Positions 9,301-17,731 of a stretch of 64,000 nucleotides of DNA are shown here, piece after piece. Source of the DNA: Conchiformibius steedae (GTDB lineage Bacteria > Pseudomonadota > Gammaproteobacteria > Burkholderiales > Neisseriaceae); the NCBI RefSeq assembly GCF_014054725.1, contig NZ_CP059563.1:186001-250000 (forward strand), in the 5' to 3' direction. The notes under the pieces are model-generated. The model was given only the letters and a program-made list of their open reading frames with translations. It was not told the origin of the DNA and ran no database searches. The translations under genes and the position numbers were made by a program. Within the stretch, counting starts at the first letter, position 1. Each line of letters starts with the position of its first letter.

Positions 9301-12054
9301 CACACTAATATTGTTTGCGCCTTGCTTGGTGGATAAAACGGTGTTGGTGGTGTCTAACGTCCAGTTTTGTTTATCTGATGAAACATTGGCAGCATAGTCT
9401 TTGCCGTTAATATTCACGGTAACAGTAGTCGCAACAACATCAGTATCTACCTTACCCAATTTGCCGCGCAAAGTGACACTTTGGCTTTGATTGGCTTTGT
9501 TGATATCGCCAATATTTTCAATGGTTACAGTAGGGGTATTGACGTGTTTGTCGGCTGGGGGTTGCGGCGGCTGGGGAATATCCGCTACTTTGTAGCTGCC
9601 CTGTGCGCTGCCGCTTTCGCTGTTTCCGCCCGTATCGCTCACTTTGGCAATGGCTTTTAACTGACGATTATCCTGCGCCAACAAATCACCATTATTCACT
9701 TGGGCTGACCAAGTTTTGGTGCCATTGTCCCATTTACCCTGAACTTCTTTCCCGCCAATTTGAATCACCACTTCATTGACTTTAGTATCATCTGCCAAAC
9801 CTGTGATTGTGCCTGTTACCTTGGTTTGCTTTCCGTTATCGCGGGAAACTTCGCTAATTGCATCAATATTAACCACAGGTTTGTCCAACACCGTATCTAC
9901 CTGATAAGTGGTTTGTGCTTTGTTGGATGTGGCTTCGTTGTTCGCACCATCTTTCACATGGGCGCTCACGCTGATGTTGTTTATGCCTTGTTTGGTGGAT
10001 AAAACAGTGTTGGTGGTGTCTAACGTCCAGTTTTGTTTGTTTGATGAAACATTGGCAGCATAGTCTTTACCGTTAATATTCACGGTAACAGTAGTCGCAA
10101 CAACATCAGTATCTACCTTATCCAATTTACCGCGCAAAGTGACACTTTGATTTTGATTGGCTTTGTTGATGTTACCAATGTTTTCAATGGTAACAGTGGG
10201 GGTATTGACGTGTTTATCGGCTGGGGGTTGCGGCGGTTGGGGAATATCCGCTACTTTGTAGCTGCCCTGTGCGCTGCCGCTTTCACTGTTGCCACCCGTA
10301 TCGCTCACTTTGGCAATGGCTTTTAACTGATGATTATTTTGCGCCAACAAATCACCATTATTTACTTGGGCTGACCAAGTCTTACCATCGCTACTAACAG
10401 TAGCAGTAACATTTTTATTACCAACTTGAACAACTACTTCATTGACTTTGGTATCGTTTGCCAAACCTGTAATTGTGCCTGTAACCTTGGTTTGCTTTCC
10501 TTCATCGCGGGAAACTTCGCTAATTGTATCAATATTAACCACAGGTTTATCCAGCACCGTATCTACTTGATAAGTGGTTTGGGCTTTACTGGATGTGGCT
10601 TCATTGTTCGCACCGTCTTTGACATGGGCGCTCACGCTGATGTTGTTTGTGCCTTGTTTGGTGGATAAAACGGTGTTGGTGGTGTCTAACGTCCAGTTTT
10701 GTTTGTTTGATGAAACATTGGCAGCATAATCTTTGCCGTTAATATTCACGGTAACGGTGGTGGCAACGACATCAGTGTCCACTTTATCCAATTTACCGCG
10801 CAAAGTGACACTTTGGTTTTGATTGGCTTTGTTGATATTGTCAATATTTTCAATGGTTACAGTGGGGGTATTAACGTGTTTGTCGGCTGGGGGTTGTGGC
10901 GGTTGGGGAATATCCGCTACTTTGTAGCTGCCCTGTGCGCTACCGCTTTCACTATTTCCGCCCGTATCGCTTACTTTGGCAACCGCCGTAAGCTGATGAT
11001 TATTTTGTGCCAACAAATCACCATTATTCACTTGGGCTGACCAAGTTTTGGTGCCATTGTCCCATTTACCCTGAACTTCTTTCCCGCCAATTTGAACCAC
11101 GACTTCATTCACTTGGGTATCATCTGCCAAACCTGTAATTGTGCCTGTAACCTTGGTTTGCCCTTGATTATCGCGGGAAACTTCGCTAATCGCATCAATG
11201 CTTACCACAGGTTTGTCCAGCACCGTATCCACTTGATAAGTGGTTTGGGCTTTATTGGATGTGGCTTCGTTGTTCGCACCATCTTTCACATGGGCGCTCA
11301 CACTAATATTGTTTGCGCCTTGTTTGGTGGATAAAACGGTGTTAGTGGTGTCTAACGTCCAGTTTTGTTTGTCTGATGAAACGGTGGCAGCATAATCTTT
11401 GCCGTTAATATTCACGGTAACGGTGGTGGCAACGACATCAGTATCAATTTTGCCTAATGCACCGCGTAAAGTTACACTTTGGTTTTGATTGGCTTTGTTG
11501 ATATTGCCAATATTTTCAATGGTTACACTGGGGGTATTAACGTGTTTATCGGCTGGGGGTTGCGGAGGGTCTTTTTTCTCTTCTTGTTTATTGTCTTGTT
11601 TATCGCCGCTGCCTTTTCCGCCTGAAGCGGCAACGGCCAATCCCGCCAAACTTAATGCGCCCAGCGCACCGAATAATCCTGTGGGAAGGGCTGCGCCAGT
11701 GTGGATTTTTCCGACATGCGCGGCAGTCAGTGCGGCGCTTTCGGCATAAGCAGGGGGCGCGGCGGTGGCAAAAGTAGTGCCTACCTGTGCCAGCTGGTTT
11801 AAATCCACCACGGGGTAGTTGAGCAGGTAGTTTTGCAAAATCACATCGGGTGCGCCTTCGGCGGTACGCCCCAAATACACCCATAAATCCATGCCGTGTT
11901 CGCGCACCTGCGGGGTGGGGACGAGTTCGCCTTTGGGATTGTGGATTTGGTAAAGCGTTTGGTATTCGGCGGGAACGGTTAAGGTTTTGCCTGTGGCGGC
12001 GGGCAAGGTGCGCTCACTGCCGTTGCGGATGATTTTGAGGGTGTAACCGGACAT
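6373..12054 (-). CDS. Giant secreted RTX protein with Ig-like repeats and a metalloprotease domain
   Basis: About 1,893 residues. Order: an N-terminal domain of about 140 residues resembling the BapA prefix, ending in the hydrophobic stretch GLFGALGALSLAGLAVAASG; an acidic/lysine linker; four near-identical 222-residue repeats of Ig-like domains (about 167-1045); further beta domains; a His/Asp-rich patch WDHDHDHDDHYHGG; a metzincin zinc site HETLHSLGMKH at about 1490-1500; nonapeptide calcium repeats (GGAGNDVISGDDGDDWLDG and neighbours, about 1680-1725, again near 1780-1805); and a hydrophobic C-terminal end ILLVA. This fits a type I secreted adhesin fused to a serralysin-like protease. Start chosen at 12054 because GGAG lies eight bases upstream; the ATG at 12066 lacks a site. 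No ABC exporter, membrane-fusion or TolC gene is nearby, so export must use genes elsewhere. Confidence 0.88.
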   Translation of the reverse strand: MSGYTLKIIRNGSERTLPAATGKTLTVPAEYQTLYQIHNPKGELVPTPQVREHGMDLWVYLGRTAEGAPDVILQNYLLNYPVVDLNQLAQVGTTFATAAPPAYAESAALTAAHVGKIHTGAALPTGLFGALGALSLAGLAVAASGGKGSGDKQDNKQEEKKDPPQPPADKHVNTPSVTIENIGNINKANQNQSVTLRGALGKIDTDVVATTVTVNINGKDYAATVSSDKQNWTLDTTNTVLSTKQGANNISVSAHVKDGANNEATSNKAQTTYQVDTVLDKPVVSIDAISEVSRDNQGQTKVTGTITGLADDTQVNEVVVQIGGKEVQGKWDNGTKTWSAQVNNGDLLAQNNHQLTAVAKVSDTGGNSESGSAQGSYKVADIPQPPQPPADKHVNTPTVTIENIDNINKANQNQSVTLRGKLDKVDTDVVATTVTVNINGKDYAANVSSNKQNWTLDTTNTVLSTKQGTNNISVSAHVKDGANNEATSSKAQTTYQVDTVLDKPVVNIDTISEVSRDEGKQTKVTGTITGLANDTKVNEVVVQVGNKNVTATVSSDGKTWSAQVNNGDLLAQNNHQLKAIAKVSDTGGNSESGSAQGSYKVADIPQPPQPPADKHVNTPTVTIENIGNINKANQNQSVTLRGKLDKVDTDVVATTVTVNINGKDYAANVSSNKQNWTLDTTNTVLSTKQGINNISVSAHVKDGANNEATSNKAQTTYQVDTVLDKPVVNIDAISEVSRDNGKQTKVTGTITGLADDTKVNEVVIQIGGKEVQGKWDNGTKTWSAQVNNGDLLAQDNRQLKAIAKVSDTGGNSESGSAQGSYKVADIPQPPQPPADKHVNTPTVTIENIGDINKANQSQSVTLRGKLGKVDTDVVATTVTVNINGKDYAANVSSDKQNWTLDTTNTVLSTKQGANNISVSAHVKDGANNEATSNKAQTTYQVDTVLDKPVVNIDAISEVSRDEGKQTKVTGTITGLADDTQVNEVVVQVGGKEVQGKWDNGTKTWTAQVNNGDLLAQNNHQLTAVAKVSDTGGNSESGSAQGSYKVADVPPQPQAEPEIGIRITGIDGDNAVGSDRNSTLVRIQGKVDVRSEPLFAQVQNRELLQSIELKLNGKSYEAGLSDSANGRDYTFTAYVPAADLRAANGQSFTYRFYYAAEGMHNVVPNSGEYTLASGKKIEGDWLAVPGPESQPSSAALANFKVTLEGAGVKAAGSRYRADAAGLPEQQSAVSGKVYGEAKTGDTVEVSVAGKSYRTAVKDGQTFEVSVPTADLLSDTSHSVLAKLTVQHEGKTLTAQDSASYLTGKEADITQGNDARHPIDHSKLPYFIKNLRAEWDHDHDHDDHYHGGTPVGYLEEHPEGLPIEVRYRFFSQNEINNLEKTIRELEDKWFSTPFANMHERYLLRYQAEELKSLRGQQPVAFSESGQQKMKEMLKHISDNTAVRFTEVTDPNEETNIVFFIHDTKPNVDGYAHYGGYVHLSKKSFEGNKFNFNTALHETLHSLGMKHPHKDGHEQAGVPLMKPNEDHKGLTVMSYKFEDFMETDAMRMFDLAYLHYRFGVNADQRSGNDVYTFKPFNRHSLGNDVYIWDGGGVDTFDASAQGQGVTVDLTPGSWIYAGSKTDSFAVLSHNKLSATQLTGSAGQTIFNGDRLFDNTFAENQAFIGYGTQIENLIGSQHNDVLKGNKADNAIYGGAGNDVISGDDGDDWLDGGAGDDVLVGGKGNDTYIVGEKGDQVVEAAKGGNDHVYSSVDYTLGDNLENLTLLGAALQGTGNALHNQLTGNNLDNTLNGGAGNDVLQGGGGKDVLTGGAGNDQFVFSSLLDGTVDEITDFQAGVDKIILSSSVFGALRSESDIANHIRYDKSSGVLSYDADGSTVAFAKVQGLDDDLSANILLVA
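8915..11571. repeat. Four 666-bp tandem repeats inside the RTX gene
   Basis: The anchor word encoding PADKHVNT recurs at 9543, 10209, 10875 and 11541, each exactly 666 bases apart, so each copy is 222 codons. Copies are nearly identical, but one segment differs sharply: at 10381-10440 the copy encodes GNKNVTATVSSDGKTWSAQ where the others have GGKEVQGKWDNGTKTW. That points to exchange of a block between related repeats. Such arrays can gain or lose copies by recombination, changing the length of the stalk. Confidence 0.95.
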
Positions 12055-12242
12055 TGATGGCTCCATCGTGATTAAGTGTTATTGTATTGTGTATTATCGG
12101 AAATTTTTTCCGATTCGGCAAGAAAAGGGGAAATTGGCGGGAAGTTTGCAGACAAAAATGCTGCTGTCCGTTGCTTTGAACGCGGACAAACAGGGCAGAC
12201 GCTATATAATCTGCCTTTTCATACGCTGCGGAAATCGGGTTT

Positions 12243-15200
12243 ATGCTGTATCTGTATCAGTCCAACCGTTTGGAATATTTGGCGGAAATGCTGTGCGCTG
12301 TATGGGGGGCGCAGCCTTTGGACGACCCTTTTGCCACCGAAGAAGTGGTGGTACAGAGCCAAGGCATGCGGCGATTTTTGTCGCGTTTTGCGGCGCGGCG
12401 GCTGGGCGTGTCTGCCAATGTGCGTTTCAGCCTGCCTGCGGGTTTGGCGTGGCGGCTGATGCGGCAGACTTTGGACAATGTTCCCGAACAAAGCCCGTTT
12501 GCGCCTGAAGTAATGCGTTGGCGTTTGTTGGCATTGTTTGATTCGCCACAGTTTGCCGCTGCTGATTTCTCTGCCGTGCGCGCCAAACTTGAACCCTATC
12601 TTGCCAACGGCGCACTGGCAGCCTACCAATTGGCAGGACAACTTGCCGACGTGTTTGACCATTATCAGGTGTACCGCCCGCAATGGATTGAAGCATGGCG
12701 CAAAGGGCATACCCTGCCCCATCTGCACGAAGACCAATTATGGCAGGCGCGTTTGTGGCAAAGTTTGGACGATGGCACGCAAACCCACCGTGTGGTTTTA
12801 TGGCAACAATTGTTGCAACAATTGGGTAACGCCCCCTTACCGCAACGCATGACCGTTTTCGGCATTGCCACGCTTGCGCCCATGTATTTGCAACTGCTGC
12901 TGCATTTGGCACAACACTGCGATATCCACATTTACGCGCTCAACCCCAGCATGCTGTATTGGGGCGATGTAGTGGAAGCACAAACCATTTTGCAACAGGC
13001 AGGCGAACCCGATTTAAGCCGTCAGGGACACCCTTTACTGGCATCTTTAGGCAAACAGGGACGCGATTTTTTTGACGCACTCACACAGGCACAAATTTCA
13101 GCAGAACGCGATGTGTTTGACGAAACGCCTGCCTCGCCCTCACTGCTGCACACCCTGCAATACCATATTCAAAACCAAATCTTACCCGCCGAAGCCTCAA
13201 ATACTTGGTTAAGCGAACACCGCGACTGGCTGGCACAGCAAAACCTCGCCGCCGATACGCCCTTGGCGCAGTTGTGCGCCGACACCAGCATTCAGATTCA
13301 CAGTGCCCACAGTCCCCTGCGCGAACTGCATATTTTAAAAGACCGTTTACTAACCTTGTTGCACACGCACCCCGATTGGCAACCGCACGACATCGCTGTA
13401 CTCACGCCCGATATTGCGCCGTATGCGCCGTTTATTGAAGCCGTATTCGGCGGCAGCGCAGACGGTATTGCCTTGCCCTATTCGGTATCAGACGTGCGCC
13501 TGTCGCGGCGGCAACCGCTGCTGTATGCCTTGGAACAGGCTTTGTCGCTGCTGGCAGGACGTTTTGAAGCGGAAAAACTGCTGCCGCTGCTGGACAACGA
13601 AACCGTCCAACGCCGTTTCGGTATCACTTTGGACGATTTACCGCTGCTGCACGACACGGTGGCACAACTGAATATCCGCTGGGGCGCAGATGCGGAACAA
13701 CGCGCCGAACACGGCGGACAATACAATCTGTTTACTTGGCAGCAGGGTTTGGAACGCTTGATATTGGGTTGGGTCATGCCTGAAAACGGCGCATTATGGC
13801 ATGGGGTTAGCCCTTGGCACGCCGCGCCCGAACAAAGCGCGGTACTGGCGCGTTTTGCCGCTTTGGTGCGCGTGTTGGCAGACACCCGCAGGCAATGGCA
13901 AACCGCCGCCACGCCCGCACAATGGGCGCAACGGCTGCGCGATTTGTGTCAGGCACTGTGTTTGGCAGACGATGGCGATGCCGATGCGCTGTCGCAATGG
14001 GAACAGGCGTTGGCGGATTGGACGACACACGCCGACAGCGCGGGTTTTGAACAGGCAATCGGCAGCGACACCGCCGTTGCCCATGTGCGCCGTTTTCTCG
14101 GCAGCCAAAGCGATGCGGGCTTTTTGCGCGGCGGGATGACATTTTGCAGCATGGTGCCCATGCGTTCGCTGCCGTTTAAAGCCGTGTGTCTGCTGGGTTT
14201 GAATGACGGGCAGTTTCCGCGCAACACCTCTGCTTCGCCTTTTGATTTGATTGCCAAACACCCCGAAAAAGGCGACCGCGCCCGCCGTGATGACGACCGT
14301 TATCTGTTTTTGGAAGCCATACTCAGCGCGCGTGAAGTGCTGTATTTGTCGTATGTGGGCAGAAGCGTCCGCAGCAATGACGCGCTTGCGCCCTCGGTGC
14401 TGTTATACGAATTGGCAGACAGCGTGGCGGCGTTGTCGGGCGTGCCTGCAAACGAATTGATGGACAAATGGGTGTTGCAACACCCGCTACAAGGCTTTTC
14501 GCCGCGCTATTTTGACGGTACGCCGCGTTTGCACGGCAGCCGCAGCGATTACGCCGCCGCTTTAAACCAAATCCCCACCACCGCTGCACCGTTTCTGCCC
14601 GATGTGCCTGACGACACCCCCGCCGTTGCCCCTGCCGCGCCCGTACCGCAAAGCCGTTTTTTACACTTTTGGCGCAACCCGCCGCGCAGTTATTTAAAAC
14701 AGCATTTGGATTGGCAAGCCCCGCACAGCGGCGAAGAATGGGTCAGCAGCGAACCGTTTATGCCCGAACAGCCCCATCTGCTTGACCAAGCCTATTTACA
14801 CGCCCGCGAACACGGTTTGCCGTTTGATGAGCTGGCAGACGAATTGGGCGCACAAAGCCTGTTGCCCGCAGGACGTTTGGGGACATTGGCACAACACGAT
14901 TTTGCTGCCCGTGCCGCTGCTTTAGACGGCGAAATTTTACGCAGTCCGCGCCTGCCCGAACAAAACGGCGTATTAAACGGCGCAGCCGGTGCGCTTGCCT
15001 ACCGCTTGCCGCACTGCCGCCAACACGGACAAATCATCGCCGCTGCCGATTTTGTCCGTTCGCGCCAAGCCAAACCCTCTGCTGCCGACCAAATTGAACT
15101 GCTGCTTACCCATTTGATTTACTGCGCCGTTTTGCCCGACAGCCTGCCCGAAGCGCAACGCCACACCCATTGCATCAGCCTGTTTGCTTCCATTACTTTG

Positions 15201-15554
15201 CCGCCGCTGCCGCAAGCGCAGGCACAAGATGCCCTACAACAATGGCTTGCCGCCTACCACGCAGGACAACATGCCCCGCTGCCGTTTTTTCCGCGCATGA
15301 GCTTACGCGCCGCCGTCAAGTTTTATACAGACGGGCAAGACTGGGAAAAAGCCCAAGCCAAAGCCGCAGAAGTCTATCACGGCGGTTTTCACGGCTTTGC
15401 CCAAGCCGATTATCCCGAAATCAAACTGCTGTACGGGCGCGACCCCGAAGCCGAACCGCCCTACCGTTTGCCCGCCTTCCGCCGTTTGGTGGAAAACCTG
15501 TTTGCCCCGTTTGGCGAATGTCTGTCTGCATTAAACAGCGAAGACGAAAAATAA
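12243..15554 (+). CDS. recC: Exodeoxyribonuclease V gamma subunit RecC
   Basis: 1,103 residues, the usual RecC length. The start MLYLYQSNRLEYLAEML and the early VVQSQGMRRFLSRFAARRLG are family signatures; the middle carries GMTFCSMVPMRSLPFKAVCL and LGLNDGQFPR, the inactivated helicase-like motifs of RecC. With RecB and RecD it forms the helicase-nuclease that processes double-strand ends and recognises Chi; RecC is the subunit that reads Chi. RecB and RecD are not in this window. A TATAAT hexamer at 12205-12210 is a plausible -10, though no good -35 is visible. It ends at a two-way terminator. Confidence 0.95.
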   Translation: MLYLYQSNRLEYLAEMLCAVWGAQPLDDPFATEEVVVQSQGMRRFLSRFAARRLGVSANVRFSLPAGLAWRLMRQTLDNVPEQSPFAPEVMRWRLLALFDSPQFAAADFSAVRAKLEPYLANGALAAYQLAGQLADVFDHYQVYRPQWIEAWRKGHTLPHLHEDQLWQARLWQSLDDGTQTHRVVLWQQLLQQLGNAPLPQRMTVFGIATLAPMYLQLLLHLAQHCDIHIYALNPSMLYWGDVVEAQTILQQAGEPDLSRQGHPLLASLGKQGRDFFDALTQAQISAERDVFDETPASPSLLHTLQYHIQNQILPAEASNTWLSEHRDWLAQQNLAADTPLAQLCADTSIQIHSAHSPLRELHILKDRLLTLLHTHPDWQPHDIAVLTPDIAPYAPFIEAVFGGSADGIALPYSVSDVRLSRRQPLLYALEQALSLLAGRFEAEKLLPLLDNETVQRRFGITLDDLPLLHDTVAQLNIRWGADAEQRAEHGGQYNLFTWQQGLERLILGWVMPENGALWHGVSPWHAAPEQSAVLARFAALVRVLADTRRQWQTAATPAQWAQRLRDLCQALCLADDGDADALSQWEQALADWTTHADSAGFEQAIGSDTAVAHVRRFLGSQSDAGFLRGGMTFCSMVPMRSLPFKAVCLLGLNDGQFPRNTSASPFDLIAKHPEKGDRARRDDDRYLFLEAILSAREVLYLSYVGRSVRSNDALAPSVLLYELADSVAALSGVPANELMDKWVLQHPLQGFSPRYFDGTPRLHGSRSDYAAALNQIPTTAAPFLPDVPDDTPAVAPAAPVPQSRFLHFWRNPPRSYLKQHLDWQAPHSGEEWVSSEPFMPEQPHLLDQAYLHAREHGLPFDELADELGAQSLLPAGRLGTLAQHDFAARAAALDGEILRSPRLPEQNGVLNGAAGALAYRLPHCRQHGQIIAAADFVRSRQAKPSAADQIELLLTHLIYCAVLPDSLPEAQRHTHCISLFASITLPPLPQAQAQDALQQWLAAYHAGQHAPLPFFPRMSLRAAVKFYTDGQDWEKAQAKAAEVYHGGFHGFAQADYPEIKLLYGRDPEAEPPYRLPAFRRLVENLFAPFGECLSALNSEDEK

Positions 15555-15555
15555 C

Positions 15556-15585
15556 AAACGGCAGGAATTCCCTTTCCTGCCGTTT
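15556..15585. terminator. Bidirectional terminator between recC and the solute-binding gene
   Basis: A perfect 12-base stem, AAACGGCAGGAA (15556-15567) with TTCCTGCCGTTT (15574-15585), lies between two converging genes. T-rich tracts follow on both strands, though the plus-strand one is short. Confidence 0.8.
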
Positions 15586-15600
15586 TATGCAAAAACTTGA

Positions 15601-16383
15601 TTATTTAAACCACTTATCCACAATCTGCTGATAAGTTCCGTCTTTTTTCATCGCATCTAAAGCATTATTGACCTTGTCCAGCAGCACCGTATCGTCTTTA
15701 CGCACCACAAAACCGTAATAATCTTTGGCATAGCCGTTGTCCACTACCAAATGCAAACCGTCATCGGGATGATTGGCAACAAACGTCCCCATAATAGACG
15801 AATCCCCCAAAGTCGCCACAGCCTCACCACTGATAACCTTTTGCACCGTCAGCCACGAACTTTCGGCATACACTGCATAGTCAGAACTGTTTTTATTCAA
15901 TTCCAACAACAACTTTTCATGCCCCGAATAGCGTTTTACCGATACATTGCGCTGCGCCAAATCTTTAAAACTCTTCACATTTGGGTCTTTGGTTACAATC
16001 ACCACAGGGCTCACTTCCAAATAATCTTGGCTCATGCCGTATTTGGCTTTGCGCTCTTCGGTAATACTGATGCCGCTTGCCAACAAATCTGCCTGCCCCG
16101 CTTCCAAAGCGGCAAACAGCTGCGCCCACGGCAAATAGCCGTAATCAAAACTGATGCCGCTGCGTTTGGCGATTTCCTGCAAAATATCGTGTTCAAAGCC
16201 CTGCGGCGCACCCGTTGCCGAACGGAAATTTAAGGGCGCATAGCCCGGTGGCGACATCCGCACACGGTACACGCTGCCTGATGCGGGCGCGGAAGCGGCT
16301 GCAGGGGCATCGTTATTTTGCTTACCGCAAGCCCCCAACAGAATACACGCCGCTGCCCACACGGGGATAAACACATATTTCAT
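15601..16383 (-). CDS. Amino-acid-type ABC transporter substrate-binding lipoprotein
   Basis: 260 residues. A lipoprotein signal (MKYVFIPVWAAACILLGACG, lipobox LGAC) is followed by an Ala/Ser/Pro linker and a family 3 solute-binding domain: YAPLNFRSATGAPQGFEHDI, then YLPWAQLFAALEAGQADLL and GISITEERKAKYGMS. These bind polar amino acids (such as arginine, glutamine or cystine) and deliver them to an inner-membrane permease. No permease or ATPase gene is adjacent. The ATG at 16383 has GGAAGGA six bases before it; the ATG two codons earlier overlaps that site and is unlikely. Confidence 0.9.
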   Translation of the reverse strand: MKYVFIPVWAAACILLGACGKQNNDAPAAASAPASGSVYRVRMSPPGYAPLNFRSATGAPQGFEHDILQEIAKRSGISFDYGYLPWAQLFAALEAGQADLLASGISITEERKAKYGMSQDYLEVSPVVIVTKDPNVKSFKDLAQRNVSVKRYSGHEKLLLELNKNSSDYAVYAESSWLTVQKVISGEAVATLGDSSIMGTFVANHPDDGLHLVVDNGYAKDYYGFVVRKDDTVLLDKVNNALDAMKKDGTYQQIVDKWFK

Positions 16384-16462
16384 CAGCATTCCTTCCTTTT
16401 GATTGAGTAGCGCCCTGAAGTTTTACCCATCGCAGCGGGACGGATAAACGGCTGCTTGCAAA

Positions 16463-17557
16463 TTATTCTGATGCTGCCAATTTTTTTAAGTCTCTGGCCA
16501 TACAAAATTCGCGTAAAGCAGGATTGGTTTCAGGCAGCGTGAATTGGTTAAAGTTGGTTTCGCCAGCATCGTGTGCCTGCATCAATTTAACCAAATCTTC
16601 CAATGAGCCAATATGCGGCAGATAATACATCAACATATCGGCTGCCGCTTCCACCAATTTAACCCATTCGTCATATTCACTGATTTTCCAACTCCCCCGC
16701 ATACCACGCTCATGTCTGTCAACCTGAAGATTGGGATGGGCTTTGTCGGGTAAGCCATAAAAACCAAAAAAACTAATATTTATTTGCTTAAGTAAATGCG
16801 CAGTTAAAAGAGGTATAAGCTGCATTGCTGGTTCTTTGTATTCTTTTTTTGGAATAATATCTATGAAGCAATCAAATTCATAGAATCCTTCCTTAAATTT
16901 ATCTTTATCCGTATAAAGAAAAAAATCCAAATAACAAAAATCCGTCTTGATGGACAGATATTCTTCAGGGAGAAGCTGATATTTTTTTAATAATGCCTGA
17001 TACGGTTTCCCCAAGCGTGCTTTAATTATTTTAGATGCCAAACGTTTTCTTTGCGCATCACTAATCGGAATTTGCGGTTTATTGCGGTCGGCAATCAATT
17101 CTTGAATATGCTGCTGCCACTCTTTCTCGTATTGTTCAACAAATTCCTGCCAGTGAAATGCTTGGTCTTGCCCGTCAAATGCCGTGCCGTCAGGCAGAAA
17201 CACACAATCCATATCGCGGTGAAACACCACCAGATTGTTTTCGCAGGCAGCGCGGACAATGGCGGCGGCAAAGCTGTTTTGGCATTGCTTGGGCGACTGT
17301 TCAAAACAGTATTCGACCTTCAGCATTCGGGCGGTTTCGGAAGCGATGTTAAAACACATTTCCAAGCCTTCATCGCCTTCATAAAACTGCCATGCTTCAC
17401 GGATATATTCCGCCATTTTTGCACCGAATGCCGCCATGTGCGGATTGGGTTCGGCTTCTTTGTAACCGCCTAATGGATAGGATATTTTAATGGCTTCTTC
17501 GTAAGTTTTCGGAATGCCGTATTTGGCGTCCCAAACGTAAATGCCGTTGCTACTCAT
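16463..17557 (-). CDS. Hypothetical protein, unrecognised
   Basis: 364 residues, soluble, with no signal peptide or membrane segment. I do not recognise the family. It begins MSSNGIYVWDAKYGIPKTY; the middle is rich in Lys, Tyr and Phe (KTDFCYLDFFLYTDKDKF), with a likely helical region around HWQEFVEQYEKEWQQHIQEL. Its base composition is lower in GC than its neighbours, as with the unknown genes at 26223 and 35476, which hints at recent gain. Start taken at 17557, preceded by AAGGAACAAACCC; an upstream in-frame ATG at 17635 has no ribosome binding site. Confidence 0.65.
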   Translation of the reverse strand: MSSNGIYVWDAKYGIPKTYEEAIKISYPLGGYKEAEPNPHMAAFGAKMAEYIREAWQFYEGDEGLEMCFNIASETARMLKVEYCFEQSPKQCQNSFAAAIVRAACENNLVVFHRDMDCVFLPDGTAFDGQDQAFHWQEFVEQYEKEWQQHIQELIADRNKPQIPISDAQRKRLASKIIKARLGKPYQALLKKYQLLPEEYLSIKTDFCYLDFFLYTDKDKFKEGFYEFDCFIDIIPKKEYKEPAMQLIPLLTAHLLKQINISFFGFYGLPDKAHPNLQVDRHERGMRGSWKISEYDEWVKLVEAAADMLMYYLPHIGSLEDLVKLMQAHDAGETNFNQFTLPETNPALREFCMARDLKKLAASE

Positions 17558-17731
17558 GGGTTTGTTCCTTATGGATAATGGAAAAGATGAAAGTGGTGCG
17601 TACTGTATCAATACGGTCAATTTTGGGAAAACCAAGCATTTTAGTCCTGTTAAATGTATGGATTACCCTGTATAACATTGCCATTATAGGACAGGACGGG
17701 TTGAAATGCTTGCAATAATCGTGCAGGGATA

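Noticed and set aside
8915..11571. Assembly duplication
   Set aside because: The copies differ in many scattered positions and in one swapped block, so they are real repeats.
6373..12054. Linked type I secretion operon
   Set aside because: Neighbours are trxA and recC; no ABC exporter, membrane-fusion or outer-membrane channel gene exists in the window.
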